Shown here: positions 38,604 through 46,949 of the stretch, one piece after another
Layout of the letters: every line of letters begins with the position of its first letter
Numbering within the stretch: position 1 is the stretch's first letter
Assembly (NCBI GenBank): GCA_020639215.1
Contig: JACKHA010000008.1
Location: forward strand, 36,893 to 100,892
DNA length: 64,000 nt
Source of the DNA: Phycisphaeraceae bacterium
GTDB lineage: Bacteria > Planctomycetota > Phycisphaerae > Phycisphaerales > UBA1924
Reading direction: 5' to 3'
Made by a program: the position numbers and the translations under genes
Notes under the pieces: generated by a model
Told to the model about the DNA's origin: nothing
Database searches by the model: none
The model's input: only the letters and a program-made list of their open reading frames with translations

Positions 38604-41600
38604 ATGTCGAAGTGCTTTGTTTCCCGGTCGCGTCTGTTCGGTTCCGCGGCGCTGCTCGCCTCGCTGGCGGGCACGCTGGTGTCGAGCGCGTCGGCCCAGG
38701 TGGGCGACTCCCCGATGGGCCAGACCGGCGTTCCCATGGCGGACGTGTCCGCGTGGTTCACCGAACCGGTCGCGCCGGCCGGATCGGTTGAGCAGCGCCT
38801 CTCCGAGGCCTCGCGCCTGCTCGCCGACGGCCAGGTCGTCCGGGCCCAGCGCGTCGTGACCTCCCTGATCGAGAACAACGGGGCCGCGGCCCTCTCCAAC
38901 CGCGAGCGCCAGCGGGCCACGCAGCTCTGGGAACAGGTCGGCCAGCGCCTGACCGTGCTCAACCCGCAGGACTACTCGCTCCAGCGGGCCGAGCTCAACA
39001 TGGCCGAGGGAAACCTCATCATGGCCGAGCGTCACGCCGAGGGCGTGCGCGACGCGGGCGCCGCGACGCCGATGCAGCGAATGGCCGCCGTCAACCTTCT
39101 CGACCAGATCGCGAGCCGGCGGATCGAGCTCGAGCTGCTCGTTCCCGACGCGATGGCCCGGGCCGAGCAGGCCTTCGAGGGCGGGCGACTGGGCGAGGCC
39201 AAGGCCCTCATCCACGCCGTCCAGTTCTCCGGTGTGTCGCTGACCGACGACCAGCGGGTCGCGCTGGCGACCTACAAGAGCCGCATCATGGCCCTCGAGG
39301 CGGGTCAGGGCACCGTGTTGGCCAGTGCGATGGCCGAGGCCCAGCCCGGCGTGGTCCAGCGCAACACGGGCGTGACGACCTTCGACACCCAGCCCACGGC
39401 CGATCCGCTCGACGAGGCCCGGCGCGTCGCGGCCCAGTCGCTGCGAGCCGAGGCCGACGGGTACTACCAGTCCGGGCAGTACGCCCAGGCGAGCCAGGCC
39501 TACAGCCGACTGCTAAGCGAGTTCCGCCAGTACCTCGCGCCCGAGGAGATCGGGATGATCGAGGGGCGCGTCAACGAGACACGCTCGATCGCGCTCCAGG
39601 GCGGCCAGCCGATCTCCGAGGTCGAGCGCCAGCGCCAGGTCGAGAACCAGCGGATCAGCGCCGAGTTCGCCAACCTGCTCGAGCAGGCCGACACCGCCCT
39701 GAACGAGGGCGACACCGACGGAGCCGGGCGCCTCTCGTCGCGGGCCCTGGCCCTGATCGAGAACAACGAGTCGTACTTCGCCCAGAGCGAGGTCGACCGC
39801 CTGAAGGCCGAGGCCCAGGCGATGCAGCAGCGGGTCGACGCACGCCGCCGCCAGCAAGAGACGGCCAACGCCGCGACCGAGGCGGCCCGTCTGCGCCAGG
39901 AGGCCCTCGACCGCGAAGGCCGCGCCGCCGCCGAACGTGAGAGCCAGAAGCGTGAGCTGCTCCGGCGCGTCCGGGCCTTGCAGATGGAGCAGGACTACGA
40001 CGGGGCCCTGCAGGTCATCGACCAGATCCTGTTCCTGGACCCCAACGACGTCGCCGCCCTGTTCATGCGCGACATCCTGATCGACACGAAGTACTACGTC
40101 GAGTGGAACCGCCTCCGCGACGCGGCCATCTTCACCTACACCGACCAGGCCATGGACAACATGGAGGCCCTGCTCGCTCCGGCAAGCATCGTCACTTTCC
40201 CCGCCGACTGGCCCCAGCTCTCGTTCCGGCGCGGCGAGCCCACCGCCTACGCCGACAGCCCCGAGAACCGGCGAGTGCTCGCCCAGCTCGAGACCACGCG
40301 GATCCCTGCCAACTTCAACAGCAACCCCATCGAGAACGTCATCGCCTTCCTCGAGGGCGTCACGCAGATCGACATGGACGCCGACTGGGACGCCCTCGAG
40401 CAGATCGGCGTCGAGCGGGGCGACCCCGTCACCCTCCAGCTCACCAGCGTCCCCGTCTCCACCGTGCTCGACCGCGTGCTGGCCAAGCTCTCGGCCGGCG
40501 ACTTCGGGGACGCGGCCTCCTGGGCCATCCAGGACGGCGTCGTGGTTATCTCCTCCGATGAGCAGCTCCGCAAGCAGCGCGAACTGGTCATCTACGACAT
40601 CCGAGACCTGCTCATCGAGGTCCCCGACTACGACAACGCCCCCGACTTCGACCTGCAGTCCGTCCTCCAGAACGGCGGCGGCGGCGGGGGCGGCGGCGGC
40701 GGGCGGAGCCCCTTCCAGGAGAACGACGACAACGACCCCGAGCGCATCCCACTCGACGAGCGCATCCGGCGCATCACCGACATCATCACCCAGAACGTCG
40801 ACTTCGAGGGCTGGCGCGACAACGGCGGCGACACCGGCTACATCCAGGAGCTCAACGGCAACCTCATCATCACCAACACCGCCCGCAACCACCGCGAGAT
40901 CGCCGGCCTGCTCGCCAGGCTCCGCGAGATCCGCGCCATGCAGATCAACGTCGAGAGCCGCTTCCTCCTCGTGAACCAGGAGTTCTTCGAGCAGATCGGT
41001 TTCGATCTGGACGTCTACTTCAACGCCACCAGCAACCAGGTCACCGCCGCCCGCGGCACCAACGCCACCACACTCCCCTCCGACTTCTTCGACTTCGAGC
41101 GCGGCGGCTACCTCCGCACCACCCGCCCCCCGGGCCCCAACCCGACCGAGATCGAGAACGTCCCCCCGGCCGAGTTCAGCCCGGTCTCCAGCGCCCAGAA
41201 CTCACTGGGCCTGGCCTCGGCGCTGGCGGGCGGTTCCTTCGCGTCCGACATCCTCTCTGCGGCCCCGGCCTTGGGCATCGCCGGTCAGTTTCTCGACGAC
41301 ATCCAGGTCGACTTCCTGGTCATCGCCACCCAGGCCGATCGGCGCTCCGTCTCGCTCAACGCCCCGCGCCTGACCTTCACCAACGGGCAGCGGTCCAACA
41401 TCTACGTCGCCACCCAGGTGTCGTTCGTCTCGGACCTCCAGCCGATCGTCTCCAACTCAGCCGTCGGCTTCGACCCGCAGATCAACGTCATCTCCGAGGG
41501 CGTGGTGCTCGACGTCGAGGGCACCGTCACCGGTGGACGCCGCTACGTCACCCTCAACATCACCACCAGCGTCTCCCAGCTGGCCCGCCCCTTCCGCACC

Positions 41601-41954
41601 CAGTCCGTCACCGCCGTCGCCGGTGGCCAGCTGGTCAACTCCGCCGACACCCAGTCCTTCATCGAACTCCCCGAGGCGACCGTCACCAGCGTCTCGACCA
41701 CCGTCACCGTCCCCGACCAGGGCACCATCCTGATCGGCGGCCAGCGCCTCGTCTCCGAGTTCGATGTCGAGACCGGCGTTCCGGTCCTCTCCAAGATCCC
41801 GATCCTCAACCGCTTCTTCTCCAACCGCATCGAGTCCAAGGAGGAGCAGACTCTGCTCATCCTCATCAAGCCGACGGTGCTCATCCAGAACGAGCAGGAA
41901 GAGTCCGCCTACCCGGGCATCGGCGAGCAGATCCGCACGAACTTCGGCGGCTGA
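38604..41954 (+). CDS. Secretin-family outer-membrane channel protein
   Basis: An 1116-residue exported protein (signal peptide to about ASAQ, residue 32). Residues about 40-500 are helical and Ala/Glu-rich with TPR-like repeats (AEADGYYQSGQYAQASQAYS, MEQDYDGALQVIDQILFLDP). An STN/N0-like domain follows (FNSNPIENVIAFLEGVTQID), then a long Gly run and a second N-domain-like module (IQELNGNLIITNTARNHREI). The C-terminal 250 residues are the secretin barrel with VPDQGTILIGGQRL and VPVLSKIPILNRFF. It would form a multimeric channel in the outer membrane for type II secretion or pili. No inner-membrane or ATPase partner genes are nearby. A strong terminator follows. Confidence 0.93.
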   Translation: MSKCFVSRSRLFGSAALLASLAGTLVSSASAQVGDSPMGQTGVPMADVSAWFTEPVAPAGSVEQRLSEASRLLADGQVVRAQRVVTSLIENNGAAALSNRERQRATQLWEQVGQRLTVLNPQDYSLQRAELNMAEGNLIMAERHAEGVRDAGAATPMQRMAAVNLLDQIASRRIELELLVPDAMARAEQAFEGGRLGEAKALIHAVQFSGVSLTDDQRVALATYKSRIMALEAGQGTVLASAMAEAQPGVVQRNTGVTTFDTQPTADPLDEARRVAAQSLRAEADGYYQSGQYAQASQAYSRLLSEFRQYLAPEEIGMIEGRVNETRSIALQGGQPISEVERQRQVENQRISAEFANLLEQADTALNEGDTDGAGRLSSRALALIENNESYFAQSEVDRLKAEAQAMQQRVDARRRQQETANAATEAARLRQEALDREGRAAAERESQKRELLRRVRALQMEQDYDGALQVIDQILFLDPNDVAALFMRDILIDTKYYVEWNRLRDAAIFTYTDQAMDNMEALLAPASIVTFPADWPQLSFRRGEPTAYADSPENRRVLAQLETTRIPANFNSNPIENVIAFLEGVTQIDMDADWDALEQIGVERGDPVTLQLTSVPVSTVLDRVLAKLSAGDFGDAASWAIQDGVVVISSDEQLRKQRELVIYDIRDLLIEVPDYDNAPDFDLQSVLQNGGGGGGGGGGRSPFQENDDNDPERIPLDERIRRITDIITQNVDFEGWRDNGGDTGYIQELNGNLIITNTARNHREIAGLLARLREIRAMQINVESRFLLVNQEFFEQIGFDLDVYFNATSNQVTAARGTNATTLPSDFFDFERGGYLRTTRPPGPNPTEIENVPPAEFSPVSSAQNSLGLASALAGGSFASDILSAAPALGIAGQFLDDIQVDFLVIATQADRRSVSLNAPRLTFTNGQRSNIYVATQVSFVSDLQPIVSNSAVGFDPQINVISEGVVLDVEGTVTGGRRYVTLNITTSVSQLARPFRTQSVTAVAGGQLVNSADTQSFIELPEATVTSVSTTVTVPDQGTILIGGQRLVSEFDVETGVPVLSKIPILNRFFSNRIESKEEQTLLILIKPTVLIQNEQEESAYPGIGEQIRTNFGG

Positions 41955-42007
41955 TCGGGGCGCGGCGACAACCGGCCGCCACCCACCTTTCCAGCACCCA
42001 CTCCACG

Positions 42008-42042
42008 ACACCCCCTCCCCCCGGAGGGGGTGTTTCGTTTTT
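42008..42042 (+). terminator. Intrinsic terminator after the secretin gene
   Basis: An 11-bp perfect stem (ACACCCCCTCC / GGAGGGGGTGT) with a CCCC loop is followed by TTCGTTTTT. It clearly ends the secretin transcript. Confidence 0.92.
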
Positions 42043-42242
42043 CCCCACGCCGATTGCCCCTAGGTTGTCGCCACCGCCGGTGGGCTCCAAGTGCCGCTAT
42101 CATCCCGTTCGGACGCGCCTGCCCCGCCGACGGGTGCCGGTCCCGGCGGGGCGTGTGCCCTCGCCGGCGGGCCGACTGCGGTCGGGTGGGACAGGGATGT
42201 GCGCCGCCGCGCCCGATCCGGACGCGGCCGGGAGGATCGCCC

Positions 42243-42605
42243 ATGGCATCGAGCGGGACACGCCTGCGGGTCAAACGCGACAACGACGTGACCGTGGTCG
42301 AGTTCGTCGATCGCAACATCCTCGACGAGGCCAACATCCAGGCGATCCACGACGAGATCGCCGCCATCATCGAGGCCGGCCCCAAGCCGCGCCTGCTCAT
42401 CTCGTTCTCAAACGTCGACCACCTCTCCTCGGCGGCCCTCGGGACGCTGATCTCGATCAACAACCGCGTCAAGGCCCAGGAAGGCCAGCTCCGCCTGGCC
42501 AACATCGACCCGCAGATCATGGAAGTCTTCATGATCACTCGCCTCAACCGGATCTTCTCGATCCACGAGGGCGTCGCCGACGCGATGGGCTCGTTCGAGA
42601 AGTAG
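42243..42605 (+). CDS. STAS-domain anti-sigma factor antagonist (RsbV/SpoIIAA type)
   Basis: A 120-residue single STAS domain. The core VTVVEFVDRNILDEANIQAI and the phosphorylation loop SNVDHLSSAALGTLI, with the Ser that a partner kinase would modify, are typical of RsbV/SpoIIAA. It would bind the RsbW-type kinase encoded 89 bases downstream and thereby release a sigma factor. ATG 42243 is the natural start; the open frame further upstream is not conserved in type. Confidence 0.92.
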   Translation: MASSGTRLRVKRDNDVTVVEFVDRNILDEANIQAIHDEIAAIIEAGPKPRLLISFSNVDHLSSAALGTLISINNRVKAQEGQLRLANIDPQIMEVFMITRLNRIFSIHEGVADAMGSFEK

Positions 42606-42693
42606 CCCCGAGCGGGCGGCGCCGGTCCGCCCCCCGTCCCAGTCCGGCCGCGCGACCGTCCCCATCCCGCACGCTTCGCCCCGCCCCCACCCG

Positions 42694-43134
42694 ATGCCCG
42701 ACCAACCCTCCAGCCCGCCCGCGGAGCGCCTGGTCGCCCGTGTCGCCAACGACCGGGACGAGATCAACGCCGTCGAGGGGCGACTGCTGGAGGCCCTCGA
42801 CCGGTTCCAGTACAGCAAGGCCTCGCGGTTTGCCGTTCGTCTCGCCGTCGAAGAGGCCCTGACCAACGCTTTCCGCCACGGGCACCGAGCCCTCCCGAAG
42901 GCGACCCCGGTCCTGCTCGACCTGACCGTCGGTCGCGAAGAGGTTCGCATCGCCGTCGAGGACCAAGGCCCCGGCTTCGACCCCGGCGGCGTTCCCGACC
43001 CGACGCTCGACGAAAACCTCGACAAGCCCGCGGGGCGGGGCCTGATGCTCATGCGGGCGTACATGGCCCGGATCGAGTACAACCCGAAGGGCAACCGCGT
43101 CACCCTGACGTACCGACGCCCAGAGAGCCAGTGA
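42694..43134 (+). CDS. RsbW-type anti-sigma factor / serine kinase
   Basis: A 146-residue GHKL-fold (HATPase_c_2) protein. The N box is VEEALTNAFRHGH, the G1 box is VEDQGPGFDP and the G2 region is GRGLMLMRAYM, all typical of RsbW/SpoIIAB. It should bind and inhibit a sigma factor and phosphorylate the upstream STAS protein. The cognate sigma factor is not in the window. It is one operon with the STAS gene. Confidence 0.93.
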   Translation: MPDQPSSPPAERLVARVANDRDEINAVEGRLLEALDRFQYSKASRFAVRLAVEEALTNAFRHGHRALPKATPVLLDLTVGREEVRIAVEDQGPGFDPGGVPDPTLDENLDKPAGRGLMLMRAYMARIEYNPKGNRVTLTYRRPESQ

Positions 43135-43215
43135 CCCGGCGACGAGGCACCCCCGCGCTGCACTGGCTTGATCCGAACCGAGAGCGAATCCAGCCCCTCC
43201 CGACCCTCGGATGCC

Positions 43216-43256
43216 TAGAATAGAAGGATTCTAATGTAGCGGACCACCCGGTCCGC
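43216..43256 (+). promoter_or_regulatory. Inverted repeat and hairpin upstream of iscS
   Basis: TAGAAT (43216-43221) and ATTCTA (43228-43233) form a short A/T-rich palindrome in otherwise GC-rich DNA. Directly after it GCGGACC..GGTCCGC makes a hairpin ending near 43256, followed by TTTG. The palindrome may be an operator for an Rrf2/IscR-type regulator or simply the -10 region of the isc promoter. Confidence 0.4.
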
Positions 43257-43312
43257 TTTGTCGCCCGGGGTGCCACCTCCGGGTGGCCCGAACGCCAGCC
43301 ACGGAGCGACCG

Positions 43313-44551
43313 ATGCCCGTCAAACTGCCCCTGTACTTCGACAACGCCGCCACCACCCGCACCGACCCCCGCGTGGTCGAGGCGATGCTCCCGTGCTTCA
43401 CCGAGGTCTACGGCAACCCCGGCAGCCGCAACCACTCGTTCGGCTGGGCCTCCGAGGCCGCGGTGGACAAGGCCCGCGGGCAGGTGGCCGGCGTGCTCGG
43501 GGCCGACCCGAAGGAGGTCGTGTTCACGAGCGGCGCGACCGAGTCGAACAACATCGCGATCCGCGGCGTGGCGAACATGTACGCCAAGGCGCCCGCCGGC
43601 AGCGCCGGGCGGGGCCACATCATCACGGCGGTGCACGAGCACAAGGCCGTGCTCGACCCGTGCAAACGCCTCCAGAAGGAGGGCTTCGAGGTCACCTACC
43701 TGGAGCCGGGGCGCGACGGGCTGATCACCGCCGACATGGTCAAGGGCGCGCTGCGCGACGACACGATCCTCGTGACCATCATGTGGGCGAACAACGAGAT
43801 CGGCACGATCAACGAGATCCCCGAGATCGGTCGCCTGTGCCACGAGAAGGGCGTGCTGCTGCACACCGACGCGACGCAGTGGGCCGGCAAGATGCCGGTG
43901 GATGTCGAGCGCGACGCGGTCGATCTGCTGTCGATGTCCGGGCACAAGATCTTCGGGCCCAAGGGCGTCGGGGCGTTGTACGTGCGCCGGCGCAAGCCGC
44001 GCGTGCGCCTGACACCGCTGGTCGATGGCGGCGGGCAGGAGCGCGGGTTCCGCTCGGGCACGCTCAACGTGCCGGGCATCGTCGGGCTGGGCGCCGCGTG
44101 CGAGATCGCGGCGGCGGAACGCGACGCCGAGGGCCCGCGCCTGCTGGCCCTCCGTACCCGCCTCGAGCAGGGCATCACGAAGGCGCTGGACACGACGCAG
44201 ATCAACGGGCACGCCGAGAAGCGCCTGCCGAACATCACGAACATCTCTTTCGGCTTCGTCGAGGGCGAGAGCCTGATGATGGCGACCAAGGAGATCGCGG
44301 TCAGCAGCGGCTCGGCGTGCACGTCGGCGTCGCTGGAGCCGTCGTACGTGCTCAAGAGCCTGGGCGTGGGCGACGACCTGGCCCACTCCAGCCTGCGGTT
44401 CAGCCTCGGGCGCTGGACCACCGGCGAGGAAGTCGACTACGTCGTCGACAAGGTGGTGGCGGCGGTGAACAAGCTCCGCCTGCTCTCGCCGCTGTACGAC
44501 ATGCACAAGGAGGGCATCGACATCACCAAGATCGAGTGGGCCAAGCACTGA
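43313..44551 (+). CDS. iscS: Cysteine desulfurase IscS
   Basis: A 412-residue PLP enzyme that takes sulfur from cysteine for Fe-S cluster assembly. The start PLYFDNAATTRTDP is typical; the PLP Lys is Lys212 in SMSGHKIFGPKG and the active Cys336 lies in SSGSACTSASLEPSYVLKSL, the long flexible loop of group I (IscS/NifS) desulfurases. ATG 43313 follows a GGAG site; an upstream in-frame GTG (43283) adds ten non-conserved residues. It is followed by iscU 77 bases later. Confidence 0.97.
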   Translation: MPVKLPLYFDNAATTRTDPRVVEAMLPCFTEVYGNPGSRNHSFGWASEAAVDKARGQVAGVLGADPKEVVFTSGATESNNIAIRGVANMYAKAPAGSAGRGHIITAVHEHKAVLDPCKRLQKEGFEVTYLEPGRDGLITADMVKGALRDDTILVTIMWANNEIGTINEIPEIGRLCHEKGVLLHTDATQWAGKMPVDVERDAVDLLSMSGHKIFGPKGVGALYVRRRKPRVRLTPLVDGGGQERGFRSGTLNVPGIVGLGAACEIAAAERDAEGPRLLALRTRLEQGITKALDTTQINGHAEKRLPNITNISFGFVEGESLMMATKEIAVSSGSACTSASLEPSYVLKSLGVGDDLAHSSLRFSLGRWTTGEEVDYVVDKVVAAVNKLRLLSPLYDMHKEGIDITKIEWAKH

Positions 44552-44628
44552 GCCCACCCACGATCGAGCGTGACCGTCCCGCCCGCGACGCGTACCGTCC
44601 CACGAACCCCCCACCGCCGAGGTGAACC

Positions 44629-45054
44629 ATGGCATACGGCCCCAAAATCATCGACCATTACGAGAACCCCCGCAACGTCGGCAACTTCGGATCCTCCTCC
44701 GACGTCAAGGCACGCAAGGACATCGGCGTCGGCCTCGTCGGCGCGCCCGAGTGCGGCGACGTCATGCAGCTCCAGATCAAGGTCGACCAGTCGACCGGCA
44801 AGATCCAGGACGCCAAGTTCAAGTGCTTCGGCTGCGGGTCGGCCATCGCCTCCTCGTCGCTCGCCACCGAGTGGCTCAAGGGCAAGTCCATCGACGAGGG
44901 CCTCTCGATCAAGAACACCGAGATCGTCGAGGAACTCAACCTCCCCCCGGTCAAGATCCACTGCTCGGTGCTCGCCGAGGACGCGATCCGGGCCGCCATC
45001 GGGGACTACAAGGCCAAGAACGGGCTGGTCGAAGCCGCGGCGAAGTCGCACTGA
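44629..45054 (+). CDS. iscU: Fe-S cluster scaffold IscU
   Basis: A 141-residue scaffold on which the cluster is built. The three ligand Cys are in APECGD (42), KCFGCGSAIASSS (66/69) and HCSVLAEDA (112), Asp44 follows the first, and LPPVK (105-109) is the HscA chaperone-binding motif, which marks it as IscU rather than SufU. hscA, hscB and fdx are not in the window. It sits in the operon with iscS, and erpA follows after an antisense hicBA pair. Confidence 0.97.
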   Translation: MAYGPKIIDHYENPRNVGNFGSSSDVKARKDIGVGLVGAPECGDVMQLQIKVDQSTGKIQDAKFKCFGCGSAIASSSLATEWLKGKSIDEGLSIKNTEIVEELNLPPVKIHCSVLAEDAIRAAIGDYKAKNGLVEAAAKSH

Positions 45055-45087
45055 GCGCCGGCTTCGTCGCTCATTCCGATGCGCCGT

Positions 45088-45315
45088 TCACAGCAACGCG
45101 GCGAACTCCTCGACCGAAACGCCGAGGTCTTGGATGATGCCTCGGAGCGTGCCAGGGCGGAGGTCCTTGCCCTTGTGCATCGGGATCACGACGCGGCGCC
45201 GATCGGATGCGCGACAAAACACGGCGTGGCTGCCACGCTGCCGATCGAGCGCGAACCCAAGCCGCTCGGCCACGCGAGCGGCTTCCCGCGGGCTGACCAC
45301 CGGCAGCCGGCTCAC
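45088..45315 (-). CDS. hicA: HicA-type mRNA interferase toxin
   Basis: A 75-residue HicA toxin, with the double-stranded RNA-binding fold. The catalytic His is in QRGSHAVFC, and VVIPMHKGKDLRPGTLRGII is the conserved second half. It would cut mRNA when released from the antitoxin. Its ATG overlaps the end of hicB by four bases, so the order is antitoxin then toxin. It lies antisense between iscU and erpA. Confidence 0.93.
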   Translation of the reverse strand: MSRLPVVSPREAARVAERLGFALDRQRGSHAVFCRASDRRRVVIPMHKGKDLRPGTLRGIIQDLGVSVEEFAALL

Positions 45316-45536
45316 GCCGCGATCTCGATCGACTTGATCAGCAGGTCCTCGCGGGGGATCGGCTCGCCGTGGGCTTCAAGGCTCTCGACGAACAGGGCGA
45401 TCGCCTCCCGGATGTTCTCCACCGCCTCATCGAGCGTGTCGCCCTGCGAGTGGCACCCCGGAAGCGTCGGGCAGAAGACGTGGTACCCGCCGTCCTCCTC
45501 CCGCTCGAAGATGACCGTGTACCGGTGGGTCGCCAT
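45312..45536 (-). CDS. hicB: HicB-type antitoxin
   Basis: A 74-residue HicB antitoxin of the short type with the partial RNase H fold: RYTVIFEREEDGGYHVFCPT, LPGCHSQGDTLDEAVENIRE. A separate C-terminal DNA-binding domain is missing or very short. ATG 45536 has an AGGGAG site; ATG 45542 is the other option. It should neutralise the HicA encoded next to it and repress the pair. Confidence 0.93.
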   Translation of the reverse strand: MATHRYTVIFEREEDGGYHVFCPTLPGCHSQGDTLDEAVENIREAIALFVESLEAHGEPIPREDLLIKSIEIAA

Positions 45537-45710
45537 TGGCACGCTCCCTGGGCCGCCCGACCGATCGGGCCGCCGCCTGCTTCCCCATGCTATCGGCCCT
45601 CGCGGGCCTCGGGCACACCCCGCCTAGCATCCGATGCAATACCCGCCAGCCCGGATCGGTTCTCTCTGCGGAACCGAGTTTCGGCCCAACACCCAATCCG
45701 AGGAGCCACC

Positions 45711-46082
45711 ATGGCACTCACCCAGCCCGCTTCGACCGACACCTCCGCCACCGGCGTCATCCTCACCGAGGCCGCCGCCAAGGAGATCCACAAGATCATC
45801 CAGGAGCAGGAACTCGACGCGTCCAAGGTCCGACTCCGCGTCGGCGTCAAGGGCGGCGGCTGCTCCGGCTTCTCCTACGTCCTGGACCTCACCGAGAACC
45901 AGAAGGAGACCGACGAGGTCTTCGAGCGCCACGGCGTCCAGATCGTCTGCGACCCCAAGAGCCTGCTCTATCTCTCCGGCACCACCATCGACTTCCGCGA
46001 CGAGATTATGGGACGAGGCTTCGTGTTTCAGAACCCCAACGCCACCACCTCCTGCGGCTGCGGCTCGTCGTTCGCCGTCTGA
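45711..46082 (+). CDS. A-type Fe-S carrier (IscA/ErpA)
   Basis: A 123-residue A-type carrier that passes Fe-S clusters to target proteins. The three conserved Cys are Cys51 in GGGCSGFSYVLD, and Cys115 and Cys117 in SCGCGSSF. ATG 45711 follows AGGAG; the frame upstream is a shadow of the hic genes. Together with iscS and iscU it forms the isc locus; which of the IscA, ErpA or SufA names applies cannot be decided. Confidence 0.95.
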   Translation: MALTQPASTDTSATGVILTEAAAKEIHKIIQEQELDASKVRLRVGVKGGGCSGFSYVLDLTENQKETDEVFERHGVQIVCDPKSLLYLSGTTIDFRDEIMGRGFVFQNPNATTSCGCGSSFAV

Positions 46083-46119
46083 GCACGCCGCCCACCCCGG
46101 CCACCCGCACCGAACCCGC

Positions 46120-46289
46120 ACGCGTCCGCCTCCGAAGCGGACGCGTCTGCAATTCCAGATTGTCGCATCCGGATAACTCCCCCTTGCGTTCCGCGTCCCG
46201 CCCCGGTTATCCTGAGGCGTCCAAGGCACGCCCCCGACCGCCACACCGACGGCCCCGGGTTGGGGGCCGTCGGTGGCGGTTGGGCGTGC
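46120..46289 (+). promoter_or_regulatory. Leader with two strong hairpins before the ACT gene
   Basis: The first hairpin is a perfect 10-bp stem, ACGCGTCCGC / GCGGACGCGT (46120-46146), with a 7-base loop. The second (46226-46289) is a long imperfect stem in which GCACGCCC, CCGCCAC and CGACGGCCCC pair with their inverses. Neither has a T tract. They lie in a 327-base gap (46083-46409) with no gene, and could be a transcript end after the A-type carrier gene or a control leader for the ACT protein. Confidence 0.5.
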
Positions 46290-46409
46290 TACGAGTTGCC
46301 ATGGCTGTGCCGCGTTCGGAGGCGGTCCCGCGGGGATCGCCGACTTGTGCCGGAACGGCATCAGCCCCGGGAGGCCCCGCGCCGCCCGGTCCGCCAGGGA
46401 AAGGGGCGT

Positions 46410-46889
46410 ATGAGCCAGGCCGGCGTACCCATGGAGACCGCTCGCGGCTACGTCCCGCCCACGATGACGCAGTTCAGCGTCTTCTTGGCCAACAAGGTCG
46501 GCAAGCTCTACGACGTGGTCGAGGGCTTCGAGAGCGCGGGCTGCCGCATCTGCGCCATCAACGTCCATGAGGCCAGCGACCACGCGGTCGTCCGCCTCAT
46601 CACGACAAACGCCCAGAACACGCGGAAGATCCTCCGCGAGGACAAGCTGCCCTACGCCGAGCTGGACGTGCTCGTGGTCGAGCTCTCCAAGGGTCGGTCC
46701 ATCGCCGACCTGTGCCTGTGCCTGCTCGGGGCGGAGATCAACATCCACTTCGCCTACCCGCTCATGCTGCGCCCCAACGGCACGCCGACGATCGCCCTGG
46801 CGGTCGATGAGCCGGTGCTCGGCGGGCAGATCCTGCGGCGCAAGGAGTACCGCCTCTTCGGCGAGTGCGACATCGCCGACCCGCACTAG
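46410..46889 (+). CDS. ACT-domain (amino-acid sensing) protein
   Basis: A 159-residue protein made of two ACT-like units. The first is MTQFSVFLANKVGKLYDVVE with GCRICAINVHEASDHAVVRL, the second LCLCLLGAEINIHFAYPLML with TIALAVDEP. Stand-alone ACT proteins usually bind an amino acid and regulate an enzyme. The target cannot be read here. ATG 46410 follows AGGGAAAGGGG. It is convergent with the first haem peroxidase gene. Confidence 0.9.
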   Translation: MSQAGVPMETARGYVPPTMTQFSVFLANKVGKLYDVVEGFESAGCRICAINVHEASDHAVVRLITTNAQNTRKILREDKLPYAELDVLVVELSKGRSIADLCLCLLGAEINIHFAYPLMLRPNGTPTIALAVDEPVLGGQILRRKEYRLFGECDIADPH

Positions 46890-46949
46890 GGCGGCGTGGC
46901 CCGTCGGCCGACCGCCCGATCTTCGCCGCAGCGCACCCCAACACCGGCG

